A DNA stretch of 5,402 nucleotides from Anaerolineales bacterium (GCA_028687395.1 JAQUAE010000152.1:1-5402); one strand, 5' to 3'. Counted from the stretch's first letter, positions 1 to 5,402 are shown. Notes: generated by a model not told the origin, from the sequence alone. Numbers and translations are program-made.

Positions 1-183
1 GGTTTTGGGCCAACACTCTTAAAATGGGCTCCTTTCTTCAAAGCGTGACGCGATAGGCTAGAGCCAAGGCGGAGCGCATGAGGCGGAACCCACCTGCGAA
101 GGCAGGTTCAAAACTTCGCTGCACACGACACAGTGGGGTGCTGCATTCTAAGCCGCTGGTAAGGCGGTGAAGAAGAAAGCCTG
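1..183. other. Non-coding region with inverted repeats, possible structured RNA
   Basis: I see no convincing protein gene here. There is a 6-bp hairpin, ACCTGC (92-97) with GCAGGT (102-107) around the tetraloop GAAG. CTTTCTTC (32-39) is exactly complementary to GAAGAAAG (172-179), so it could close a fold of about 150 nt. CCGC and GCGG near 153-166 may form another small stem. The shape, a long closing stem with an apical hairpin and unpaired flanks, is compatible with a small structured RNA, perhaps a 6S-like one, but I recognise no family signature with certainty. RNase P, SRP RNA, tmRNA and the common riboswitch motifs were looked for and not found. The strand is undetermined, and the element may begin left of the window. 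Confidence 0.25.
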
Positions 184-211
184 ACGCCTCTTGAGACCTC
201 TCAAGAGGCGT
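184..211 (-). terminator. Hairpin, probable terminator of the NUDIX gene
   Basis: A perfect 13-bp inverted repeat (184-196 with 199-211) has only two bases between the arms. It lies 26 bases past the stop codon of the minus-strand NUDIX gene. On the minus strand it is followed by a pyrimidine-rich run (CAGGCTTTCTTCTTC), a weak version of the U-tract of an intrinsic terminator. On the plus strand it is followed by TGCCTATGG with no T-run, so the minus orientation fits better. It could also cap an RNA encoded to its left. Confidence 0.6.
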
Positions 212-237
212 TGCCTATGGGGTGAGATGGTGGGTAA

Positions 238-921
238 CTAGGGGAATAAGCGGCGCGCTTTGACTTCGGCAACCGCATCCGGCCGGTAGCGGTAAAGCCG
301 TGCCGGGCGCCCTTCTCCGCTCTTAAAGCGATGTGTGGGTTCGATGATGCCAGCCTGCAAGATACGGCGGCGAAAATTGCGCTTATCCAGCTTTTCCCCC
401 AGGATGATCTCATAGGTGCGCTGCAACTCGCCCAAGGTGAAGTCCTCCGGCAGCAACTGAAAGCCGACTGCGGAGTACTCCAGCTTGTACCGTAAGCGCC
501 TGAGGCCGTAGGCGATGATGTCGTTGTGGTCGAAAGCCAGCTTGGGCAGCTCATCGATGGGGAACCAGCGCGCCTGGGAGGCGTCGCTGCCTCCCTGTGA
601 GCGCACCTGGGCATCGGAGGGGATCAGAGCATAATAAGCCACCGATACGACGCGCCCACGCGGATCGCGGTCCGGGTCGCCGTAGGTGTACAATTGTTCG
701 AGGTATGCTTCGCGGATGCCCGTCTCTTCCAACAGCTCGCGCATGGCTGCCTCTTCCAAAGGTTCTTCCATGCTGACGAAACCGCCAGGTAAAGCCCAGT
801 CGCCGGCAAAGGGCTGCCTGGCGCGTTGAATCAGCAGCACCTGTAAACGGCTGCTCTTCAAGGTGAAGATGACGACGTCGACGGTGAGGGCGGGGCGAGG
901 ATGGGAGCTGGCAGACATCAT
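238..921 (-). CDS. NUDIX hydrolase with C-terminal winged-helix domain (NrtR/COG1051-like)
   Basis: This is a cytoplasmic protein of 227 residues (226 if the second Met is used). Residues about 11-140 form the NUDIX fold. The Nudix box GX5EX7REUXEEXGU is fully matched at 47-69 (G47, E53, R61, E62, E65, E66, G68), preceded by WALPGGF, so Mg-dependent cleavage of a nucleoside-diphosphate derivative such as ADP-ribose is plausible. Residues about 150-213 match the winged helix of NrtR-type regulators (FTLGELQRTYE, LDKRNFRRRIL, then GRPARLYRY). NrtR proteins control NAD-related or sugar-utilisation genes and bind ADP-ribose-like ligands, and many have lost the catalytic residues. Here they are kept, so the protein could be an enzyme, a regulator or both. 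Starts at 921 or 918 follow a GAGGG ribosome site (926-930) by 4 or 7 bases. The in-frame TTG at 960 is rejected because it lies on the promoter. No NAD gene lies nearby, so the target is unknown. Confidence 0.9.
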   Translation of the reverse strand: MMSASSHPRPALTVDVVIFTLKSSRLQVLLIQRARQPFAGDWALPGGFVSMEEPLEEAAMRELLEETGIREAYLEQLYTYGDPDRDPRGRVVSVAYYALIPSDAQVRSQGGSDASQARWFPIDELPKLAFDHNDIIAYGLRRLRYKLEYSAVGFQLLPEDFTLGELQRTYEIILGEKLDKRNFRRRILQAGIIEPTHRFKSGEGRPARLYRYRPDAVAEVKARRLFP

Positions 922-925
922 TGAT

Positions 926-930
926 CCCTC
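926..930 (-). promoter_or_regulatory. Ribosome binding site deciding the NUDIX start
   Basis: GAGGG on the minus strand lies 4 bases before the ATG at 921 and 7 bases before the ATG at 918. The spacing slightly favours 918. No comparable site precedes the TTG at 960. Confidence 0.65.
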
Positions 931-947
931 GGGTGTAAAGCTTGCCC
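931..947. repeat. 17-bp repeat copy 1, at the NUDIX transcription start
   Basis: GGGTGTAAAGCTTGCCC reads on the plus strand. It matches copy 2 (1051-1067) at 13 of 17 positions, with identical 9-base left ends and identical CCC right ends. It lies just downstream of the -10 box of the NUDIX promoter, across the expected transcription start, where a bound repressor would block initiation. Its role as an operator is inferred from position only. Confidence 0.4.
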
Positions 948-951
948 AGTA

Positions 952-980
952 ACTATACAACGCTTTGAAACGGCTGGCAA
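952..980 (-). promoter_or_regulatory. Sigma70-type promoter of the NUDIX gene
   Basis: On the minus strand, TTGCCA (975-980) and TATAGT (952-957) are separated by exactly 17 bases, close to the TTGACA and TATAAT consensus. The predicted start of transcription is near 945, giving a leader of about 24 bases before the ATG codons at 921 and 918. The -10 box directly follows the in-frame TTG at 960, which excludes that codon as a realistic translation start. Confidence 0.65.
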
Positions 981-1050
981 GCGCCTCTTTGTGCGGGGCA
1001 GGCGGATGGGGCTGATTGTTTCCCGCCGGACTGAAACCTGGGATGGTGAT

Positions 1051-1067
1051 GGGTGTAAAATTAACCC
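1051..1067. repeat. 17-bp repeat copy 2, upstream of the TPR gene
   Basis: GGGTGTAAAATTAACCC begins exactly 120 bp from copy 1, in the same orientation. It is a partial palindrome (GGGT at one end, ACCC at the other). It contains TAAAAT (1056-1061), which could be a -10 box for the TPR-LCP operon, but no good -35 box is found 16-18 bases upstream. It may be a second operator for the NUDIX protein or another regulator, or a chance similarity. Confidence 0.35.
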
Positions 1068-1070
1068 TGC

Positions 1071-1084
1071 CGCAGGGCCCTGCG
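1071..1084. repeat. Perfect 14-bp palindrome in the TPR gene leader
   Basis: CGCAGGGCCCTGCG equals its own reverse complement. It lies 3 bases after repeat copy 2 and 44 bases before the TPR start codon. It could be a dyad for a dimeric DNA-binding protein or, in the transcript, a 5-bp hairpin with a GGCC loop. No T-run follows, so it is not an intrinsic terminator. Confidence 0.4.
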
Positions 1085-1115
1085 AGGCTGTCTCGCGGGA
1101 AGCAGTGCCAGATTC

Positions 1116-1119
1116 AGGA
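1116..1119 (+). promoter_or_regulatory. Ribosome binding site deciding the TPR gene start
   Basis: AGGA ends 9 bases before the ATG at 1129. The frame stays open upstream to a GTG at 991, but that stretch reads as non-coding: it holds the repeat and the palindrome and lacks a good ribosome site. Confidence 0.55.
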
Positions 1120-1128
1120 TATCGCGCC

Positions 1129-2313
1129 ATGAATGTCACCCGACCCAACCGCACCTCTGCGAAGCCAGGTGGGAAAAAGCGAGATCTCACCTGGTTTATT
1201 TGGGTTTTAATCGGCAGTGCGCTGTTCTGGGGTTTCGCCCTGATTGGCGCCGAGCTGGGGTATCAGTCCGGGATGCGGGAGTATCGCAACTGGGAATCGG
1301 TGGAGATTGCCCGCTGGCTCAACGAGCAATTCCTCCTGGGCGTGCAGGATTACCAGGCAGGGCGCTTCGACCTGGCCAGGCAACGCTTCGATTACATCCT
1401 GCAGTACGACCCGAATTTCCCTGGGGCGCAAGCCCAGCTCGAGCTGGCGCTGCGCCAATTACAAGTCACCGCTACATTCGCACCGGCTCCGACAGTCAAC
1501 TTGCCGACCGTCACTGCCACGCCGACGCCGGATTTTCGCCCCGTCGAACAGCTCTACGCCCAGGCGCGGGCGCTCTTCGACCAGGGGGATTTCTCCGGCA
1601 GCATCGATACGGTGATCAACCTGCGCCGCATGGACCTGGCTTACCGTGTGGTGGAAGTCGACGGGTTGTTGTACAGCGCCTTGCGCAACCGCGGGGTGAA
1701 GAAGATACAGGAAGAAGGAAACCTGGGTGGCGGCATCTACGACCTGGCCCAGGCGGAACGCTTCGGACCCATCGACGCGACGGCTGCCTCTCTGCAATCC
1801 CTGGCGCGCCTGTACATGCTCGGCTTGAGCTTCTGGGAGGTGTATCCCGAGAAGGCGGTGTATTATTTTGGCCAGGTGGCCAGCGCAGCCGCCTACTTGC
1901 ACGATGGCTCCGGGTGGACAGCCAAGGAGCGCTGGCGCGCTTCGCTGGTGCAGTATGGCGACCTGCTGGCGGCGCGCGGCGAGTGGTGCGAAGCCCAGGT
2001 GCAATACGAGCAAGCGCTGGCCGTGCGCAGCGATGATAAGCTGCAGTCTACTATGGAGGCAGCGCGGGACAGATGCTCACCGCCCACAGCCACCTTGTCG
2101 CCGCTTACCAGCACACCCAGCGCCACACCCTCCACGCCAGCCACCACAACCGTGGTCGAAATGACGCCTACCCCCACGCCACCTGCCACGCTGACGCCCA
2201 CCCAGCCCATCGTCGAGACCACTCCTGCGCCGGTGGACACGCCAACGGACACCTCGGCGCCCACGGATACACCGCCTCCCGCGCCGAGCGAAACGCCCAC
2301 ACCAGGCGCCTGA
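1129..2313 (+). CDS. Membrane-anchored TPR protein with Thr/Pro-rich C-terminal tail
   Basis: This protein has 394 residues. A basic N-terminus (RPNRTSAKPGGKKR) is followed by one hydrophobic segment at about 20-41 and no signal-peptidase site, suggesting an N-in, C-out anchor with the rest outside the membrane. A TPR-like helical pair lies at about 67-100 (DYQAGRFDLARQRFDYIL, then DPNFPGA), a short Thr/Pro linker at 113-134, a second repeat at 140-170 (ARALFDQGDFSGSI) and a third at about 274-307 (GDLLAARGEWCEAQVQYEQAL). Between the last two is a conserved-looking block (GVKKIQEEGNLGGGIYDLAQAERFGPID, then ARLYMLGLSFWEVYPEKAVYYFGQV), a style I associate with Anaerolineae TPR proteins. From residue 318 to the end the chain is almost all T, P, S, A and V, a likely extended and possibly glycosylated wall-spanning stalk. 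It lies 39 bp before the LCP gene on the same strand, so a shared envelope role is inferred. TPRs give protein contacts; no enzymatic activity is visible. Confidence 0.88.
   Translation: MNVTRPNRTSAKPGGKKRDLTWFIWVLIGSALFWGFALIGAELGYQSGMREYRNWESVEIARWLNEQFLLGVQDYQAGRFDLARQRFDYILQYDPNFPGAQAQLELALRQLQVTATFAPAPTVNLPTVTATPTPDFRPVEQLYAQARALFDQGDFSGSIDTVINLRRMDLAYRVVEVDGLLYSALRNRGVKKIQEEGNLGGGIYDLAQAERFGPIDATAASLQSLARLYMLGLSFWEVYPEKAVYYFGQVASAAAYLHDGSGWTAKERWRASLVQYGDLLAARGEWCEAQVQYEQALAVRSDDKLQSTMEAARDRCSPPTATLSPLTSTPSATPSTPATTTVVEMTPTPTPPATLTPTQPIVETTPAPVDTPTDTSAPTDTPPPAPSETPTPGA
2080..2310 (+). repeat. Low-complexity Thr/Pro-coding tract
   Basis: The last 77 codons of the TPR gene are ACN/CCN-rich imperfect repeats that encode motifs such as TPTPTP and DTPTDTSAPTDTPPP. 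Such tracts expand and contract easily. The antisense strand gives a long open Gly/Val/Ser-rich frame as an artefact of this composition. Confidence 0.7.
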
Positions 2314-2338
2314 TCGTTCCCGGTTAACCCTGGCGCCT
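2304..2338 (+). other. Inverted repeat between the TPR stop and the LCP ribosome site
   Basis: AGGCGCC (2304-2310) is complementary to GGCGCCT (2332-2338). The 21-base loop contains the palindrome GGTTAACC (2322-2329). The left arm covers the last codons of the TPR gene, and the right arm stops directly before the LCP ribosome site (AAGGA, 2339-2343). No T-run follows, so it is unlikely to terminate. It could tune translation of the LCP gene or protect mRNA. Confidence 0.3.
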
Positions 2339-2343
2339 AAGGA
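2339..2343 (+). promoter_or_regulatory. Ribosome binding site for a GTG start (LCP gene)
   Basis: AAGGA lies 9 bases before the GTG at 2353, close to ideal spacing, and supports GTG as the start. The encoded N-terminus (MKLSIRKVLL, then a hydrophobic run) is a typical membrane anchor, which agrees. Confidence 0.7.
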
Positions 2344-2352
2344 ATACCGCAA

Positions 2353-3780
2353 GTGAAACTCTCGATCAGGAAAGTACTCCTGCATACCTTCATCGGCGTG
2401 AGCCTGCTGGTCGTGGCGCTGGTCATCGCGGTGGGTTTCTACCTCACCATCCGCCAGTTCACCTACGTGGCCAAGCGCAACGCCTGGCGGGGCGAGGGCT
2501 CTTTCCTGCTCAAATCGCGCCCACCGGAAAGCGGGGCTGCGCTCCTGCCGCCCTCCGGAACCGCCTCGAGCGCCCCTACGCTGGGCGGAACAGAGCTTGC
2601 GCCGCCGGCCACGCTCACCCCCTGGGACGGGGCGGGGCGGGTAACCCTCCTGCTGCTGGGGTTGGATTACCGCGATTGGGATGCCCGATCGCCTGCCTCG
2701 CGCAGCGACACGATGATACTGCTTACCATCGACCCGCTGACGCGCAACGCAGGCATCCTGTCTATCCCTCGCGACCTGTGGGTCTCGATTCCAGGATTTC
2801 AGCACGGCAAGATCAACACCGCCCACTACCTGGGAGACGCCCACAAGCTGCCTGGCGGCGGCCCAGGGCTGGCGGTCAAGACCGTCGAGCAGTTCTTGGG
2901 CGTGCCGATCAATTATTACGCTGTGGTCGATTTTCAAGCCTTCATACGCTTCATCGACGAGATCGGCGGGGTGAAGATCGACGTCCCCGCCACGATCACC
3001 ATCGACCTGCTCGGTTCAGGCTCGGCGACGAAGAAGACGCTCCAACCGGGAGTGCAAGTATTACCCGGTGCATGGGCACTGGCTTACGCCCGCGCCCGGC
3101 ACACCTCCGGCGGCGATTTCGATCGCGCCGCACGCCAGCAACAGGTGATCCTGGCCATTCGTGACCGCATCGTCAGTTTCGAGATGCTGCCCATGCTGAT
3201 CGAGAAAGCCCCCGCCCTGTACCAGGAGTTAGCCAAAGGCATTCGCACCAACCTCACCCTGGACGAGGTCATCAAGCTGGCGGTGTTGGGCAGCCAGATA
3301 CAACCGCAGAATATCCGCAGCGGTGTAATCAATGAGAAGTACGTCATGTTCGGCAACTCACCGGACAACCTGGCAATCCTGCTGCCCATCCCAGACAAGA
3401 TTTTCGTGCTGCGCGACGAGGTATTCGCTTTCACGGGCGTGCTCAGCCCGTTAGCCTTGGGTAGCGATCAGGACAAGATGAAGGCGGAAGGCGCACGGGT
3501 GGTGCTGATCAATGGCAGCTCGTCGGGCGACCTGGCTGAGCGCACCGCCCAATACCTGCGCTCGCAGGGGGTGAACGTCGTTGGGGTGCAGAACGACTCG
3601 CCGCAAATCGCCAACACCACCATTACCGATCATGCTGGTAGGCCCTACGCTCTGAAATACCTGGTGAGCACGCTGCGCATCTCTCAATATCGCATCTACT
3701 CCAAAATCCAGGCTGGCACCCAAGTGGACGTGGAGGTCATCCTGGGTGAGGATTGGGCGAAGAACAACAACCTGCCTTGA
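2353..3780 (+). CDS. LytR-CpsA-Psr (LCP) family cell-wall glycopolymer transferase with LytR_C domain
   Basis: This protein has 475 residues and begins with GTG. LCP enzymes move undecaprenyl-phosphate-linked glycopolymers onto peptidoglycan or related wall polymers outside the membrane. A hydrophobic segment at about 9-31 anchors the protein, and a Pro/Ala/Ser-rich linker follows (about 55-95). The LCP domain covers about 96-285: TLLLLGLDYR (98-107), SRSDTMILLTIDP (116-128), SIPRDLWV (137-144, with R140 and D141), KINTAHYLG (153-161), VVDFQAFIRFIDEIGGVKIDVP (191-212) and YARARHTSGGDFDRAARQQQVI (245-266). The charged residues that bind the pyrophosphate and metal in the family (D119, R140, D141, R247, R249, D257, R261 by motif position) are present, so it is probably active. 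A LytR C-terminal domain follows at about 380-470 (ARVVLINGSSSGDLAERTAQYLRSQG). LCP proteins often occur as several paralogues, so the acceptor and polymer cannot be assigned. Confidence 0.93.
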   Translation: MKLSIRKVLLHTFIGVSLLVVALVIAVGFYLTIRQFTYVAKRNAWRGEGSFLLKSRPPESGAALLPPSGTASSAPTLGGTELAPPATLTPWDGAGRVTLLLLGLDYRDWDARSPASRSDTMILLTIDPLTRNAGILSIPRDLWVSIPGFQHGKINTAHYLGDAHKLPGGGPGLAVKTVEQFLGVPINYYAVVDFQAFIRFIDEIGGVKIDVPATITIDLLGSGSATKKTLQPGVQVLPGAWALAYARARHTSGGDFDRAARQQQVILAIRDRIVSFEMLPMLIEKAPALYQELAKGIRTNLTLDEVIKLAVLGSQIQPQNIRSGVINEKYVMFGNSPDNLAILLPIPDKIFVLRDEVFAFTGVLSPLALGSDQDKMKAEGARVVLINGSSSGDLAERTAQYLRSQGVNVVGVQNDSPQIANTTITDHAGRPYALKYLVSTLRISQYRIYSKIQAGTQVDVEVILGEDWAKNNNLP

Positions 3781-3783
3781 GGC

Positions 3784-5402
3784 TCAGAAGAGGGGCAACT
3801 GGGGGGGGTTGTAGGTAAACGAATCAAGGCGTAACTGCTCGTCCAGGTTGCTCAGCTCGAGCAGAGCGCTCTCGGCCAGCCAACGTAATTGGCGGAATTT
3901 AATGAAACGCCATCCATCGTTGACCGCCTGGCGCAGGCGCGGGTCGCAGGTCAGCTTGTAGCTGATCAGGTTGGCGCGGCCTCCTGGCAAAGCCACCAGG
4001 GATTTTTCGGCCGGCAGGGCGCGGTTGAGCAAGGTTCCACCGGTGAGCCCGGAAGCCTGGATGTACCAGATATAGCATACCTCGCCGATAGTATCTCGCC
4101 AGGTGAGCGGTGTTTCACCCTCGGAAGAGAAGCCGATGCGCCCGCCGATCTGTTGGAGCAAGAGGGTAATGGTAGCCAGCTCCTGGCGGCGGGTTTGGGG
4201 GATGTCCTCCTGGCGGATGCGCCACCTGCCGCTACCGGGCGGCGTTTCCTGGCCATAAGATTCCAGGCACACCTTGATCAATTCCGCTGAGGGGGTCAGC
4301 AGGCCTGGAAATTGCGCACAGACCGCCCGATCCAGCTCCATCGGCCTGAGTTCGGGGTGCTCCAGGAGGAGCTTCACCACGCACATCTCCACCTGGTCGG
4401 CGAGGGGGAGCTTGTCACCCACGTCGAGCAGGGAATCTCGTAGCCACCACTGGCCGGTATCCAGGGATTTCTCCGCCCCGCCGAATCGCAAAAAACCAGC
4501 CTGGTATGTGAAGGCTTTTTCGAGAATGGCCGTCACCTGGCCGCGCGCCTCCCAGGTCGAATGGGCATGCTCACCGGATTCGCTGTCCGCTTCCTGAGCG
4601 CCCAGTGATTTCAACGCGCCTTGTTGGGCCATGGCATGCAGGGCGGCCGCGTGCAGGTGCAAGTAGCTGGATGGCTCCGCTCGCTCGTTGAGTGCCTGGG
4701 CAGCAGCAGCCCTGGCAAGGGCTGCCAACTGGCGTTCATCCCGATGGTCCTCCACGCCGGCGGGGGTAATCGAGGCCTGGTGGCGCTCCTCGGGGGTGGA
4801 ACGCTGCAAGGTAACCTGCGCCTGGCCGCTCTCCTCGCGCAAGGCGATGCCGAGCGGCGCGTAATCGCTCATGTCGGCGGCCATCAGGATGGCGGTCAGG
4901 AAGCCTGCCTCGACCTCACCGACCACCCCCCACAGGAGGACGCCCTGCTGCAAGCACTGGGTGAGGGCTTGCAGCGCGGCGTGCAGGGCAACGCTGTGCC
5001 AGCCCCAATCGTAGCGCCGCCGACGTAGCACGCTCTTGAACGGCCCCACCGCCTCCTTACCCCACAACCAGCCCGCCCACAAGGCACTCAGAGTCCAAAA
5101 CGCCTGGTTGGGGCGTGGGTAGGCGCACACCGCCGCGCCGACCTCCACCTGCTTCAGGCCCTCCACCAGGTCCTTCAAGCGGCCCTCGAACAGGCTGACG
5201 CCCCCCCCTTCGGAGGGGTACGCTGGCCAGGTGCACAGTTCGACGCGCGGCGCTTGCGGCGGCGCGGCCCACTGTCTGACCGCCCCTTCCAAAGCCAGCC
5301 ACAGGTTATGCTCGCGGAAGCGCTGGGGCATGCCGAGCTGGCGGGGTCGGGGGCGCGGCGTGGGATGGTTCCAGAGGGTGTTGCCCTGATCCAGAGCTGA
5401 AA
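3784..5402 (-). CDS. Unrecognised large protein, possibly degenerate DNA-methylase-like, 5' partial
   Basis: The frame stays open to the right edge: 23 more codons (SALDQGNTLWNHPTP and on) precede the first in-window Met at 5331, and that Met has no ribosome site, so the real start lies beyond the window. At least 538 residues are visible. Numbering from that Met, residues 68-91 hold a striking segment, YPRPNQAFWTLSALWAGWLW, followed by VLRRRRYDWGWH (101-112). Then comes a hydrophobic region with EAGFLTAILMAADMSDYAPLGIALREESGQAQV. This order recalls the motif IV and later part of DNA methylases with a DPPY sequence, but the expected D-P-P is replaced by C-A before YPR, so catalysis may be lost. 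This is inference from memory of family style. The C-terminal part (RWRIRQEDIPQTRRQEL, PGGRANLISYKL, WRFIKFRQLRWLAE) looks like a conserved DNA-processing accessory region. The protein ends in PPQLPLF, resembling the beta-clamp binding motif QLxLF. It converges on the LCP gene 3 bp away. Confidence 0.75.
   Translation of the reverse strand, partial: SALDQGNTLWNHPTPRPRPRQLGMPQRFREHNLWLALEGAVRQWAAPPQAPRVELCTWPAYPSEGGGVSLFEGRLKDLVEGLKQVEVGAAVCAYPRPNQAFWTLSALWAGWLWGKEAVGPFKSVLRRRRYDWGWHSVALHAALQALTQCLQQGVLLWGVVGEVEAGFLTAILMAADMSDYAPLGIALREESGQAQVTLQRSTPEERHQASITPAGVEDHRDERQLAALARAAAAQALNERAEPSSYLHLHAAALHAMAQQGALKSLGAQEADSESGEHAHSTWEARGQVTAILEKAFTYQAGFLRFGGAEKSLDTGQWWLRDSLLDVGDKLPLADQVEMCVVKLLLEHPELRPMELDRAVCAQFPGLLTPSAELIKVCLESYGQETPPGSGRWRIRQEDIPQTRRQELATITLLLQQIGGRIGFSSEGETPLTWRDTIGEVCYIWYIQASGLTGGTLLNRALPAEKSLVALPGGRANLISYKLTCDPRLRQAVNDGWRFIKFRQLRWLAESALLELSNLDEQLRLDSFTYNPPQLPLF
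3801..3808. repeat. G8 homopolymer just before the terminal QLPLF codons
   Basis: Eight G on the plus strand (C8 in the minus-strand gene) encode the Pro-Pro before the final QLPLF. A one-base slip would change or remove the last five residues, which form the clamp-like motif. It could also be a sequencing-error hot spot. Confidence 0.5.
5201..5208. repeat. C8 homopolymer in the 5' part of the methylase-like gene
   Basis: Eight C on the plus strand (G8 in the gene) encode Gly-Gly-Gly at residues 42-44 counted from the Met at 5331. A slip here would truncate most of the protein. This is the second eight-base homopolymer in the gene. Confidence 0.5.

Noticed and set aside
100..122. GGTTCAAAA resembling a tRNA or tmRNA T-arm
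   Set aside because: The flanking bases do not form the required 5-bp stem, and there is no acceptor stem or CCA end.
1032..1061. Plus-strand sigma70 promoter using TAAAAT at 1056-1061
   Set aside because: No hexamer resembling TTGACA is found at 16-18 bases upstream, so it was not listed as a promoter and is only mentioned with the repeat.
991..1128. In-frame GTG extension of the TPR gene
   Set aside because: The added 46 residues look non-coding, there is no good ribosome site, and the stretch contains the repeat and palindrome. The ATG at 1129 with AGGA upstream directly precedes a basic N-terminus and membrane anchor.
1893..2937. Long minus-strand frames opposite the TPR and LCP genes
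   Set aside because: They are composition artefacts of the ACN/CCN-rich tail and GC-rich codons, rich in Gly, Val and Arg, without ribosome sites, and opposite well-supported proteins.
3889..5028. Plus-strand frames opposite the methylase-like gene
   Set aside because: They lack recognisable domains and lie fully within the minus-strand frame, which carries coherent protein motifs over its whole length.
1..5402. CRISPR array, insertion sequence or prophage remnants
   Set aside because: No regularly spaced repeats, transposase or integrase genes, or terminal inverted repeats were seen.

Overview
The window is GC-rich bacterial DNA with four protein-coding genes and two short non-coding regions. 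The most likely source is a member of the Chloroflexota, probably class Anaerolineae. This rests on the TPR protein with a Thr/Pro-rich tail (runs of the type TPTPTP), the NUDIX plus winged-helix regulator-like protein, and the particular style of the LytR-CpsA-Psr (LCP) protein. It is an inference from protein style; there is no rRNA or other phylogenetic marker.

Layout. Positions 1-237 contain no convincing protein gene. They hold several inverted repeats, including a perfect 13-bp hairpin (184-211) that probably terminates the gene to its right. Positions 238-921 (minus strand) encode a NUDIX-domain protein with an intact Nudix box and a C-terminal winged-helix domain of the NrtR/COG1051 type. 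It has a well-formed sigma70-type promoter at 952-980. Positions 922-1128 are the divergent intergenic region, with two copies of a 17-bp repeat (one facing each gene) and a perfect 14-bp palindrome. Positions 1129-2313 (plus) encode a membrane-anchored TPR protein with a Thr/Pro-rich tail. It is followed 39 bp later by an LCP-family protein with a LytR C-terminal domain (2353-3780, plus). These two probably form an operon acting at the cell envelope. Positions 3784-5402 (minus) hold a large unrecognised gene that converges on the LCP gene with only 3 bp between stop codons and runs off the right edge. It resembles a degenerate DNA-methylase-like protein and ends in QLPLF, which fits the beta-sliding-clamp binding pentapeptide.

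How the genes may work together. The TPR and LCP proteins are plausible partners in attaching glycopolymers to the cell wall or in displaying an extracytoplasmic scaffold. The NUDIX protein is probably a nucleotide-sensing or nucleotide-hydrolysing factor and may control its own promoter and perhaps the divergent operon. The 3' gene belongs to a separate transcription unit, probably concerned with DNA. No mobile element, CRISPR array, tRNA or rRNA is visible. The points most worth a second look are the methylase-like gene with its terminal clamp motif and two eight-base homopolymers, the paired 17-bp repeats, and the structured left edge.
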